Of a stretch of DNA of 8,408 nt, positions 1-7,926 are shown one piece after another. Source of the DNA: Pseudomonadota bacterium. GTDB taxonomy: Bacteria > Pseudomonadota > Gammaproteobacteria > Burkholderiales > Burkholderiaceae_C. The notes under the pieces were generated by a model. That model saw only the letters and a program-made list of their open reading frames with translations. It did no database searches and was not told where the DNA came from. The stretch lies in contig JAJZHS010000091.1 of NCBI GenBank assembly GCA_021798395.1, forward strand, positions 1 to 8,408, in the 5' to 3' direction. The translations under genes were made by a program, and so were the position numbers. The stretch's first letter is position 1. Each line of letters begins with the position of its first letter.

Positions 1-280
1 CGGCCTGCAGCGCGGCGTCGGCCTGGCGCACGAACTCGGCCGCCGGCAGCGCCGAGTCGGGCGCGTCCTGCGCGACTGCGGCCAGGCGCCAGCCCGGTGG
101 GCGTTCGACGCTGCCGCCGTCCTCGTGCAGCCGCCCCTGAAGCAGCGCGAACAACGACGACTTGCCGGCGCCGTTGGCACCGACCAGGCCGACTTTCTCG
201 CCCGTCTGCACGACCAGGTCGGCGTGGTCGAGAACGACTTTCGCCGCCCGCCGCAGCGTGACGCCCTGCAGCCGGATCAT
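1..280 (-). CDS. ABC-F family ATP-binding protein, N-terminal fragment (cut by window edge)
   Basis: Only the first 93 codons are inside the window, and the rest lies to the left. The fragment starts [11 protein letters not shown] and carries a clear Walker A, GANGAGKS, at residues 34-41. A likely Q-loop glutamine lies near residue 71 (AVAQDAP). There is no membrane segment. This matches the first nucleotide-binding domain of the soluble ABC-F proteins (Uup/YheS/EttA type), which act on ribosomes or nucleic acid and not as transporters. From its wording it most resembles the YheS-like branch, but the second ATPase domain and the linker that would decide this are missing. The ATG overlaps the stop of prmB by 4 bp (ATGA), and only a weak purine stretch precedes it, so its translation is probably coupled to prmB. 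The ABC-F assignment is fairly safe; the subfamily is uncertain. Confidence 0.85.
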   Translation of the reverse strand, partial: MIRLQGVTLRRAAKVVLDHADLVVQTGEKVGLVGANGAGKSSLFALLQGRLHEDGGSVERPPGWRLAAVAQDAPDSALPAAEFVRQADAALQA

Positions 281-1158
281 GGCGCCGCCCGCAGCGCAGC
301 GGCCTCGACCAGAAACACGCGGTCGGGCTCGCTGGTCGGCATCCACACCACCGGCAACGCCGGGAACGCGGCCTCGAAGTGCGCCCGCTCGTGGCCGATC
401 TCGACCACCGCGATGCCTCCGGCCGCCAGCTGCACGGCGGCCTCGGCCAGCAGACGCCGCACCAGGTCCATGCCGTCGTCGCCCCCGGCCAGCGCCAGCG
501 CAGGCTCGTGGCGGAACTCGTCCGGCAGCCGGCGCATCGACGCGGCGTTGACGTACGGCGGATTGCACAGCAGCAGGTCGATGCCGCCGGGAAGCGCGCG
601 CAGCAGGTCCGAGCGCCGCAGCTGCACGCCGCAATGGTGCAGCGCGACGTTGGCGGCGGCGACGTCGAGCGCATCGGCGGACACGTCGCCGCCCCAGACC
701 TGCGCCTGAGGCCAGCGCTGCGCGGCCAGGATCGCCAGGCAGCCGCTGCCGGTGCACGCGTCGACGATGCGCCGCGGCGCATCGGGCAACCAGGGCGTCA
801 GCGCGTCGTCGAGCAGTTCCGCGATGAACGAGCGCGGCACGATCACCCGCTCGTCGACCACGAAACGCTGGCCGTGCAGCCACGCCTCGCCGAGCAGATA
901 GGCCAGCGGCCTGCGGCTCGCGATGCGCGCCTCGACCAGCGTCCGCAGCCTGGCCTGCGCGGGCTGCGGAACCACGCGGCGCTGCAGCGCGCGCAACCTT
1001 GCGAAGCTCTCCAGCAAGGGCCAGCCGAGCGCGTGGATCAGCATCCACGCCGCCTCCTGCGCCGCGTCCTCGGTGCCCTGGCCGTAACGCAGCCGCGCCG
1101 CGTCCAGCCGCTGCGTGGCCTCGCGCCACACGGCCGCGAATCTGGGCTGCGGCGTCAC
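277..1158 (-). CDS. prmB: 50S ribosomal protein L3 N5-glutamine methyltransferase PrmB
   Basis: This is a SAM-dependent methyltransferase of 293 aa that, by family, methylates a glutamine of ribosomal protein L3 in the cytoplasm. The N-terminal helical substrate domain covers about residues 1-105. It is followed by a Rossmann-fold domain with SAM motif I ([10 protein letters not shown], 133-142), an acidic residue after strand 2 (GGDVSADAL, 156-164), and the catalytic NPPY motif at 199-202 that binds the glutamine side chain. The segment [12 protein letters not shown] (105-116) carries PRS, which is typical of PrmB; its paralogue PrmC, acting on release factors, usually has PRPDTE here. The start is GTG within a 4-bp GTGA overlap with the dapE stop, and a GAGG lies about 10 nt upstream. 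The end overlaps the ABC-F start by 4 bp. PrmC is the main alternative, but length and PRS motif favour PrmB. Confidence 0.92.
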   Translation of the reverse strand: MTPQPRFAAVWREATQRLDAARLRYGQGTEDAAQEAAWMLIHALGWPLLESFARLRALQRRVVPQPAQARLRTLVEARIASRRPLAYLLGEAWLHGQRFVVDERVIVPRSFIAELLDDALTPWLPDAPRRIVDACTGSGCLAILAAQRWPQAQVWGGDVSADALDVAAANVALHHCGVQLRRSDLLRALPGGIDLLLCNPPYVNAASMRRLPDEFRHEPALALAGGDDGMDLVRRLLAEAAVQLAAGGIAVVEIGHERAHFEAAFPALPVVWMPTSEPDRVFLVEAAALRAAP

Positions 1159-2351
1159 GCGACCAGAGCCTCGAGGGTGCGGCGGTAAATCGCCGCCAGC
1201 GGGTCCAGATCGGCCACCGCGACCGACTCGTCGATCTTGTGGATGCTGGCGTTCGACGGGCCGAACTCGATCACCTGCGGACAGATCTTGGCAATGAAGC
1301 GCCCGTCCGACGTACCGCCGCTGGTCGACAGCTGCGGGCGCAACCCGGTCTCGGCCTCGATCGCGTCGCCCAGCGCCTGCGACAGCGCGCCGGGCGCGGT
1401 CAGGAACGGCTCGCCGCCCAGGGTCCAGTCGATCCGGTAGTCCACGTCATGGCGGTCGAGCACGGCGCGCAGCCGCGCTTCGAGCTGCGCCGGAGTCGAC
1501 TCGGTGCTGAAGCGGAAATTGAAATCGATGGCGACCTCGCCCGGAATCACGTTGCTCGCACCAGTTCCGGCGTGGATGTTCGACACCTGCCACGTCGTCG
1601 GCGGGAAATGGGCGTTGCCGTCGTCCCAGCGCTCGGCGACCAGTTCGGCCAGCGCCGGCGCCACGGCATGGATCGGATTGCGCGCGCTTTGCGGGTACGC
1701 CACGTGGCCCTGCACGCCGCGCACCTGCAGGCGCGCCGACAACGAGCCGCGACGACCGTTCTTCACCGTGTCGCCCAAGCGCTGGCCCGAAGTCGGCTCG
1801 CCGACCACGCACCAGTCCAGCCGCTGGCCGCGTGCGCGCAGCACGTCGCACACGTGCACCGTGCCGTGCAGCGCCGGACCTTCCTCGTCGCTGGTCAGCA
1901 GCAAGGCGATGGCGCCGCGCGGGTTCGGGAACGCGGCGAGGAACTGCTCGACGGCGACGACCATCGCCGCCAGCGAACTCTTCATGTCGGCCGCGCCGCG
2001 GCCGTACAGCCGGCCGTCGCGCAGCGTCGGCGCGAAGGGGTCGCTGCGCCAGCTCGCCGGCGGCCCCGGCGGCACGACGTCGGTGTGGCCGGCGAACACG
2101 AACACCGGCGCGTCGCCGCCTGCGGCACCGGCACGCAACGCCCACAGATTGCGCACCGCGTGGCCGTCGGGCCCTGCCTGCAGCGTTTCGCATTCGAAAC
2201 CGAGCGGGCGCAGGCGGTCCGCGATGAGTTGCTGGCAGCCGGCGTCATCGGGAGTCACCGACGGGCGCGCGATCAAGGCCTCGGCCAACGCCAGCGTGGC
2301 CGAGCCGGGGGACCGCGCGCCCTCCTCGCGGGCTTCGGCTCCAGCGCTCAC
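1155..2351 (-). CDS. dapE: Succinyl-diaminopimelate desuccinylase DapE
   Basis: This 398-aa M20-family metallohydrolase removes succinate from N-succinyl-LL-diaminopimelate to give LL-diaminopimelate, for lysine and peptidoglycan synthesis. The expected di-zinc and catalytic residues are all visible: H89 and D91 in [11 protein letters not shown]122 in GRGAADMKS, the catalytic E156 with E157 in TSDEEGPA, E185 in VVGEPTS and H371 in NASIHKIDE. The dimerisation domain lies at about 200-310 and includes H216 (QGHVAYP), equivalent to the histidine that reaches into the partner active site in known DapE structures. The protein has about 15-20 more N-terminal residues than usual ([17 protein letters not shown]). 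The start is nevertheless secure: GTG preceded by GGAGG at 6 nt, with no other ATG or GTG before the conserved core begins. It overlaps the upstream ATPase gene and the downstream prmB by 4 bp each. Identification is firm. Confidence 0.96.
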   Translation of the reverse strand: MSAGAEAREEGARSPGSATLALAEALIARPSVTPDDAGCQQLIADRLRPLGFECETLQAGPDGHAVRNLWALRAGAAGGDAPVFVFAGHTDVVPPGPPASWRSDPFAPTLRDGRLYGRGAADMKSSLAAMVVAVEQFLAAFPNPRGAIALLLTSDEEGPALHGTVHVCDVLRARGQRLDWCVVGEPTSGQRLGDTVKNGRRGSLSARLQVRGVQGHVAYPQSARNPIHAVAPALAELVAERWDDGNAHFPPTTWQVSNIHAGTGASNVIPGEVAIDFNFRFSTESTPAQLEARLRAVLDRHDVDYRIDWTLGGEPFLTAPGALSQALGDAIEAETGLRPQLSTSGGTSDGRFIAKICPQVIEFGPSNASIHKIDESVAVADLDPLAAIYRRTLEALVA

Positions 2352-3505
2352 GCCGCGCCTCCGCCGTGGCCCAGATCGAGCGAAATCTCGCGAAATGACG
2401 GCTCGTCGGGATCGGACTCAGGCGCTCGCTCGGCGCTGCGCGCGGCGAAGTCGTTCTGCAGCCGCCACAGCAGGTCGGTCGGCGAATCGGAGTAGGCCAG
2501 CGCCTCTTCGCGGCTGACGCGGTCGTCGCGCACCATTTGCGTCAGCGCCTGTTCGAAGGTCTGCGAGCCCTCGGCCATGCTCTTGTCCATCGCCTCGCGC
2601 ACGGCTCCGAGTTCGCCTTTGGCGATCAGTTCGCGCACCAGCTGGGTGTTCAGCAGCACCTCGACCGCCGGCAGGCGCCCGCCGGCGCGCGCCTGCAGCA
2701 GGCGCTGCGAGACCACTGCGCGCAGGCCCGCGGCCAGGTCGGTGAGCAGCGCGGCGCGCGCGTCCAGCGGAAAAAAGCCCAGGATGCGGTTCAGCGCATG
2801 CTTGCTGTTGTGCGCGTGCAGCGTGGCCAGGCACAGGTGGCCCGACAGCGCGTAGTGCAGCGCCGCGCTCATCGTCTCGGCGTCGCGGATCTCGCCAATC
2901 ATGATGCAGTCGGGAGCCTGGCGCAACGCGTTCTTCAGGCCCACGGCCAGGCTCGTGGTGTCGATTCCGATTTCGCGCTGGTTGACGATCGATTTGCGGC
3001 TGCGGAACAGATACTCGATCGGCTCCTCGAGGGTCAGGATGTGGCCGCTGGCACGCTGGTTGCGATGGTCGAGCATCGCCGCGAGGGTCGTGCTCTTGCC
3101 CGATCCGGTCGAACCGGCCATCAGGATCAGGCCGTGCCGCTCCATCACCAGGTCGGCCAGCACCCCGGGCAGGTTCAGTTCGGCCAGCGGCGGAATCCGG
3201 CCGGGAATGAAGCGCACGACCAGCGCCACGGTCCCGCGTTGCAGGAAGGCGCTGAGGCGGAAGCTGCCGATACCCGGCCGCGACACCGCGATGTTGAGCT
3301 CGCGCTCGTCGTACAGCTGCTGCATGCGGCTGCCGTCGATGACCTCGGCCAGCAAGCGCGCCGGGTCGTCGGGCCCGAGCACCTGACTGTTGATCGGAAC
3401 GGCCTGGCCGTTGATGCGCACCAGGATCGGCGCATACGGGCTGATGTAGATGTCCGACGCACGCTTTTCCGACATCAGCGCGAACAGCCTCTCCATGGTC
3501 GACAT
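2348..3505 (-). CDS. pilU: PilT/PilU-type type IV pilus retraction ATPase (PilU-like)
   Basis: This is a 385-aa cytoplasmic secretion-superfamily ATPase that would power pilus retraction at the inner-membrane base of a type IV pilus. The N-terminal PAS-like domain (about 1-100) includes RASDIYISP. It is followed by the Walker [10 protein letters not shown] (131-139, K137), the Asp box LTLEEPIEY (157-165), the Walker B region [12 protein letters not shown] with catalytic E205, and the His box ATLHAHNS (H230, H232). PilT's AIRNLIRE helix is replaced by [12 protein letters not shown] (288-299), followed by [13 protein letters not shown] and a longer tail ending [13 protein letters not shown]; these favour PilU over PilT. 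The open frame extends to a GTG at 3523. The ATG at 3505 is the better start, because AGGAG sits 6 nt before it and would be coding sequence if the GTG were used. It lies 21 bp after dapD and overlaps dapE by 4 bp (GTGA). No pilT or other pilus gene is in the window. Confidence 0.88.
   Translation of the reverse strand: MSTMERLFALMSEKRASDIYISPYAPILVRINGQAVPINSQVLGPDDPARLLAEVIDGSRMQQLYDERELNIAVSRPGIGSFRLSAFLQRGTVALVVRFIPGRIPPLAELNLPGVLADLVMERHGLILMAGSTGSGKSTTLAAMLDHRNQRASGHILTLEEPIEYLFRSRKSIVNQREIGIDTTSLAVGLKNALRQAPDCIMIGEIRDAETMSAALHYALSGHLCLATLHAHNSKHALNRILGFFPLDARAALLTDLAAGLRAVVSQRLLQARAGGRLPAVEVLLNTQLVRELIAKGELGAVREAMDKSMAEGSQTFEQALTQMVRDDRVSREEALAYSDSPTDLLWRLQNDFAARSAERAPESDPDEPSFREISLDLGHGGGAA
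2358..2362 (-). promoter_or_regulatory. Shine-Dalgarno for dapE inside the end of the upstream gene
   Basis: GGAGG on the minus strand lies 6 nt (CGCGGC) before the GTG start of dapE at 2351. It falls within the last codons of the PilU-type ATPase gene, in its glycine-rich C-terminus. It supports the GTG start and suggests that dapE can recruit ribosomes itself as well as by coupling. Confidence 0.75.
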
Positions 3506-3511
3506 CGCCGG

Positions 3512-3516
3512 CTCCT
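3512..3516 (-). promoter_or_regulatory. Shine-Dalgarno that fixes the PilU-type ATPase start
   Basis: AGGAG on the minus strand is separated by 6 nt (CCGGCG) from ATG at 3505-3503. The longer in-frame alternative, GTG at 3523, lies upstream of this site, so starting there would place the ribosome-binding site inside the protein. The GTG is preceded only by the 3' end of dapD, without a comparable purine run. Confidence 0.75.
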
Positions 3517-3526
3517 GGGGCACGCG

Positions 3527-4348
<822 letters not shown>

Positions 4349-4380
4349 GGTTCGGATAGGGAATGGGAACTGCCGGTGGA

Positions 4381-5568
4381 TCAACGCCGCCCGCAGTGGG
4401 CGGCGATGCGCTGCGCGGCCTCGACACAGGCGTCGACGCCGGCGACCAGGGCCAGGCGCACGCGCCGCGCACCGGGGTTGCGACCGTCCTGCTCGCGGGC
4501 CAGCAGGCTGCCGGGTAGAACCGTGCAATTGTAGTTTTGCAGCAAGGATCGGGTGAAGGCGACGTCGTCGCCGTGTGTCGCCGCCCACAGATAGAAGCCC
4601 GCATCGGGCATCGCGACGTCGAGCACGGGTTGCAGCAGAGGCAGCACGCGATCGAATTTGGCGCGGTACAGGCGGCGGTTGTCGGCCACGTGCGCCTCGT
4701 CGCCCCAGGCCGCGATGCTCGCCGCCTGCACCGCGCCGCCCATCGCGCTGCCGTGGTAGGTGCGGTACTGGGCGAAGGGCTTGATCAACGCGGCGTCGCC
4801 GGCGACGAATCCCGAACGCAGCCCCGGCACGTTCGAGCGTTTGGACAGCGACGTGAACATGATCAGGCGGCGAAAGTCGTCGCGGCCCAGCCGCGCGGCC
4901 GCGTCCAGCCCGCCCAGCGGCGGGGTGTCGCCGAGCCAGATCTCGCCGTAGCACTCGTCGCTGGCGATGACGAAACCGTAGCGGTCGGACAGATCGAACA
5001 GCCGCCGCCACTCGTCCAGCGGCATGACCGCGCCGGTCGGATTGCCCGGCGAGCACACGTACAGCAACTGGGTGTCGCGCCATACCGCGTCGGGAACCGC
5101 ATTCCAGTCGACGGCGAAATTGCGCGACGCGTCGACCGGCGCGAAGTGGCAGCGCGCGCCGGCGAGCAGCGCGGCGCCCTCGTAGATCTGGTAGAAGGGG
5201 TTCGGGCTGACCACCGTGGCACCGACGCGCGTCGGATCGACGACGACTTGCGCCAGTGCGAACAGCGCCTCGCGCGAGCCGTTGACCGGCAGCAGCTGGG
5301 TCGCGGGGTCGATCGCGACGTGATGCCGCCGCTGCAGCCACGCGGCGCACGCCGCGCGCAGCTCGGCGCTGCCCACGGTGGCCGGGTAGCGCGCCAGCGC
5401 GTCGAGCGCGCCCGCGAGCGCGTCGCGGATGAACTGCGGAGTGGGGTGCTGCGGTTCGCCGATTCCGAGGCTGATCGGCGCGTACGCCGGGTTCGGCCTG
5501 ATGTCGGCGGTCAGCGCGCGCAGTTTCTCGAACGGGTACGGGTTCAGGCGTTGGAGCAGAGGGTTCAC
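4381..5568 (-). CDS. dapC: Succinyldiaminopimelate aminotransferase DapC
   Basis: This 395-aa, fold-type I, PLP-dependent aminotransferase would convert N-succinyl-2-amino-6-ketopimelate to N-succinyl-LL-diaminopimelate, with glutamate as amino donor, between the DapD and DapE steps. Visible residues are N176 in CSPGNPTG, D204 in IASDECYGE, the Schiff-base lysine K243 in [16 protein letters not shown] with the phosphate-binding R251, and the substrate-carboxylate arginine R371 near ARRVRLALV. The N-terminus [19 protein letters not shown] matches the betaproteobacterial DapC pattern and sets the start at GTG 5568. The frame stays open far upstream, antisense-like through the decarboxylase, so frame length does not help. 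The ribosome-binding site is weak (GAGA within GAGACCGCC), and a hairpin lies directly before it. Many enterics use the dual-function ArgD here; a dedicated DapC beside dapD and dapE supports this call over other class I aminotransferases. Confidence 0.92.
   Translation of the reverse strand: MNPLLQRLNPYPFEKLRALTADIRPNPAYAPISLGIGEPQHPTPQFIRDALAGALDALARYPATVGSAELRAACAAWLQRRHHVAIDPATQLLPVNGSREALFALAQVVVDPTRVGATVVSPNPFYQIYEGAALLAGARCHFAPVDASRNFAVDWNAVPDAVWRDTQLLYVCSPGNPTGAVMPLDEWRRLFDLSDRYGFVIASDECYGEIWLGDTPPLGGLDAAARLGRDDFRRLIMFTSLSKRSNVPGLRSGFVAGDAALIKPFAQYRTYHGSAMGGAVQAASIAAWGDEAHVADNRRLYRAKFDRVLPLLQPVLDVAMPDAGFYLWAATHGDDVAFTRSLLQNYNCTVLPGSLLAREQDGRNPGARRVRLALVAGVDACVEAAQRIAAHCGRR
4385..4405 (-). 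repeat. Perfect 8-bp GC hairpin at the dapC 3' end
   Basis: CGCCGCCC (4385-4392) and GGGCGGCG (4398-4405) are perfect inverted repeats around a 5-nt loop, all inside the last codons of dapC (its final residues AAHCGRR). On the RNA the stem ends just before the TGA. It is followed by TTGATCC and not by a U-run, so it is not a standard intrinsic terminator. It could stabilise the mRNA 3' end, cause pausing, or modulate the dapC-dapD junction; chance in GC-rich coding DNA is also possible. Confidence 0.5.
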
Positions 5569-5577
5569 GGCGGTCTC

Positions 5578-5597
5578 GAATCGGCGAGCCCCGATTC
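5578..5597 (-). repeat. Perfect 7-bp hairpin directly upstream of dapC
   Basis: GAATCGG (5578-5584) and CCGATTC (5591-5597) form a perfect 7-bp inverted repeat around a 6-nt loop in the 53-bp gap between the decarboxylase stop and dapC. It is noncoding by this annotation and ends 9 nt before the GTG of dapC, so its foot abuts the ribosome-binding region (GAGACCGCC). No T-run follows in either direction, so a simple terminator is unlikely. A translational control hairpin or a processing or protein-binding site are the possibilities. Confidence 0.5.
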
Positions 5598-5621
5598 TAG
5601 GAACACCGCCGCGCACCGCGC

Positions 5622-7877
5622 TCAACCGCGCACGCAGTCGATGCTGTAGCGCGGCCTGCCTTCGACCTCGTCCTCGATCAGGCCGTGGATGTCGGTGGCG
5701 AACCCGGGGAACTGGCGGTTGAAGTCCCGCGCGAACTTCAGGTACTGCACGATCTGCGCGTTGAAGCGCTCGCCCGGAATCAGCAGCGGAATTCCCGGCG
5801 GGTACGGCGTCAGCAGCGAAGTCGTGATGCGTCCCTCGAGCTGATCGATGTCGACACGCTCGATGTCGCGGTGCGCCATGCGCGCGTAGGCCTCGGTCGG
5901 CGTCATCGCCGGCTGCAGGTTCGACAGGTACATCTCGGTCGTCAGACGCGCCACGTCGTTGGCCTGGTACGCGGCGTGGATGCGCTGGCACAGGTCGCGC
6001 AGGCCGACGCGTTCGTACACCGGGTAGCGGGCGACGAACTCGGGCAGGATGCGCCACAGCGGCTGGTTGCGGTCGTAGTCGTCCTTGAACTGCTGCAGCG
6101 CGGTCACCAGGGTGTTCCAGCGGCCCTTGGTGATGCCGATGGTGAACATGATGAAAAAACTGTACAGCCCGGTCTTCTCGACGATCACGCCGTGCTCGGC
6201 GAGGAAGCGCGTGACCACCGCGGCTGGAATCCCGGTGGCGGCGAAGCGCCCCTGCAGGTCCAGCCCCGGCGTGATCACCGTGGCCTTGATCGGGTCGAGC
6301 ATGTTGAAGCCGGCGGCGAGCTGGCCGAACCCGTGCCAGTCGTCGTCGCCGCCGAGCATCCAGTCCTCGCGCGCGCCGATGTCCTCGGGCGCGAGCACGG
6401 TCGGGCCCCAGACCTGGAACCACCAGTCGTGGCCGTAGTCCTCGGCAACCTTGCGCATGGCGCGGCGGAAGTTCAGCGCCTCGACGATGCTTTCCTCGAC
6501 CAGCGCGGTGCCCCCGGGAGGCTCCATCATCGCCGCGGCGACGTCGCACGAGGCGATGATCGCGTACTGCGGCGAAGTCGAGCTGTGCATCAGGTAGGCC
6601 TCGTTGAAGCGCGCGCGGTCGAAGCTGCCGCTGGTCGAGTCCTGCACCAGGATCTGCGACGCCTGGCTGAGCCCGGCAAGCAGCTTGTGCGTCGACTGGG
6701 TGGCGAACACCAGCGCCTCGCGGGTGCGCGGGCGGCCTTCGCCGATGGCGTGCATGCCGGCGTAGAACGGGTGGAAGGTGGCGTGCGGCAGCCACGCCTC
6801 GTCGAAATGCAGGGTGTCGATGTAGCCGTCGAGCATCCGCTTGATCGCGTCGACGTTGTACAGCACCCCGTCGTAGGTCGACTGGGTGATGGTCAGCACC
6901 CGCGGCTTGACCTTGCCGGCCAGGTGGGCGGTCAGCGGGTTGGCCGCGATCTTGCGCTCGATCGCCTCGGGGTGGAAGGCCTCGCGCGGGATCGGCCCGA
7001 TGATGCCGTAGTGGTTGCGCGTCGGCGTCAGGAACACCGGCAGCGCGCCGGTCATGATGATGGCGTGCAGCACGCTCTTGTGGCAGTTGCGGTCGACGAC
7101 GACGACGTCGCCGGGCGCCACCGCAGAGTGCCACACCATCTTGTTCGAGGTCGACGTGCCGTTGGTGACGAAGAACAGGTGGTCGGCGTGGAAGATCCGC
7201 GCCGCGTTGCGCTCGGACGCGGCCACCGGACCGGTGTGGTCGAGCAGCTGGCCGAGTTCGTCAACGGCGTTGCAGACGTCGGCGCGCAGCAAGTTCTCGC
7301 CGAAGAACTGATGGAACATCTGACCGACCGGGCTTTTCAGGAACGCCACGCCGCCGGAATGCCCCGGACAGTGCCAGGAATACGAGCCGTCGGCGGCGTA
7401 GCCGACCAGTGCGCGGAAAAACGGCGGCGCCAGCGAATCGAGGTAGGCGCGCGCCTCGCGGATGATGTGCCGGGCGACGAATTCGGGCGTGTCCTCGAAC
7501 ATGTGGATGAAGCCGTGAAGCTCGCGCAGGATGTCGTTCGGGATGTGCCTCGAGGTCCGAGTCTCGCCGTACAGGTAGATCGGGATCTCGGCATTGCGGA
7601 AGCGAATCTCGGCGATGAACTGGCGCAGGCTGCTCAGCACCGGCACCTCGCCGCCGTCGGCCGCGGCGGCGAACTCCTCGTCGTCGATCGACAATATGAA
7701 CGCGCTGGCGCGCGACTGCTGCTGGGCGAAGCTGGCGAGATCGCCGAAACTGGTCACGCCGAGCACTTCGGTGCCCTCGGCCTCGATGGCGGCGGCGAGC
7801 GCGCGGATCCCCAGCCCCGAGTTGTTCTCGGAGCGGAAGTCCTCGTCGATGATGACGATCGGGAAGGAGAAGCGCAT
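5622..7877 (-). CDS. PLP-dependent Orn/Lys/Arg decarboxylase (basic amino acid decarboxylase)
   Basis: This 751-aa, fold-type I, PLP enzyme of the bacterial inducible decarboxylase family would convert arginine, lysine or ornithine to agmatine, cadaverine or putrescine plus CO2, consuming a proton. The N-terminal flavodoxin-like wing domain (about 1-130) begins MRFSFPIVIIDEDFRSEN. The PLP core shows SWHCPGHSGG (167-176), FFVTNGTSTSNK (235-246), VVVDRNCHKS (259-268), the aspartate D359 in HFDEAW, and the PLP lysine K398 in ATQSTHKLLAGLSQAS. The C-terminal domain contains TPYPPGIPLLIPGE (690-703). Its length and the stretch IMFTIGITKGRWNTL followed by QFKDDYDRNQPL look closer to AdiA-type (about 755 aa) than to the shorter LdcI/CadA, but substrate cannot be settled by eye. 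An upstream ATG (7937) would add 20 atypical residues. ATG 7877 has GGAG at 6 nt and the family N-terminus. It lies 53 bp before dapC on the same strand. Confidence 0.93.
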   Translation of the reverse strand: MRFSFPIVIIDEDFRSENNSGLGIRALAAAIEAEGTEVLGVTSFGDLASFAQQQSRASAFILSIDDEEFAAAADGGEVPVLSSLRQFIAEIRFRNAEIPIYLYGETRTSRHIPNDILRELHGFIHMFEDTPEFVARHIIREARAYLDSLAPPFFRALVGYAADGSYSWHCPGHSGGVAFLKSPVGQMFHQFFGENLLRADVCNAVDELGQLLDHTGPVAASERNAARIFHADHLFFVTNGTSTSNKMVWHSAVAPGDVVVVDRNCHKSVLHAIIMTGALPVFLTPTRNHYGIIGPIPREAFHPEAIERKIAANPLTAHLAGKVKPRVLTITQSTYDGVLYNVDAIKRMLDGYIDTLHFDEAWLPHATFHPFYAGMHAIGEGRPRTREALVFATQSTHKLLAGLSQASQILVQDSTSGSFDRARFNEAYLMHSSTSPQYAIIASCDVAAAMMEPPGGTALVEESIVEALNFRRAMRKVAEDYGHDWWFQVWGPTVLAPEDIGAREDWMLGGDDDWHGFGQLAAGFNMLDPIKATVITPGLDLQGRFAATGIPAAVVTRFLAEHGVIVEKTGLYSFFIMFTIGITKGRWNTLVTALQQFKDDYDRNQPLWRILPEFVARYPVYERVGLRDLCQRIHAAYQANDVARLTTEMYLSNLQPAMTPTEAYARMAHRDIERVDIDQLEGRITTSLLTPYPPGIPLLIPGERFNAQIVQYLKFARDFNRQFPGFATDIHGLIEDEVEGRPRYSIDCVRG

Positions 7878-7883
7878 CGACGG

Positions 7884-7887
7884 CTCC
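7884..7887 (-). promoter_or_regulatory. Shine-Dalgarno for the decarboxylase
   Basis: GGAG on the minus strand lies 6 nt (CCGTCG) upstream of ATG 7877-7875. It selects this start over the in-frame ATG at 7937, which would put this site and the T-rich leader inside the coding sequence. Confidence 0.7.
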
Positions 7888-7892
7888 AGCAG

Positions 7893-7922
7893 AAAAAGGG
7901 CGGCCCGCGGTTCGAGCCCGCC
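7893..7922 (-). promoter_or_regulatory. GC stem plus T5 in the decarboxylase leader (possible attenuator)
   Basis: Reading the minus strand, GGCGG (7922-7918) can pair with CCGCC (7903-7899) across a 14-nt loop, followed by C and then TTTTT (7897-7893). That is the order of an intrinsic terminator, but the stem is only 5 bp, the loop is long and the T-run is short. An alternative pairing on the same DNA (7906-7910 with 7921-7925) would compete with it. It falls between the only promoter-like sequence and the start codon of the decarboxylase, so if real it would be a leader attenuator. Confidence is low. Confidence 0.25.
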
Positions 7923-7926
7923 GCGC

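Noticed and set aside
999..2495. Plus-strand open frame of 498 codons antisense to dapE and prmB
   Set aside because: Same shadow pattern as above; all conserved residues are on the minus strand.
4381..4405. Intrinsic terminator between dapC and dapD
   Set aside because: The stem is good, but TTGATCC follows it instead of a T-run, and dapD is only 32 bp away on the same strand in the same pathway. It is kept only as a hairpin.
4349..5350. Apparent 607-codon minus-strand frame fusing an N-terminal region to DapD
   Set aside because: The upstream portion is dapC read out of frame. DapD starts with its family N-terminus [11 protein letters not shown] at 4348 and has the normal length of about 273 aa.
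5569..7134. Apparent 917-codon minus-strand frame fusing a long N-terminal region to DapC
   Set aside because: The part upstream of 5568 reads the decarboxylase gene in the wrong frame and is Arg/Ala-rich without a domain. DapC homology starts exactly at the GTG at 5568, so it is not a fusion protein.
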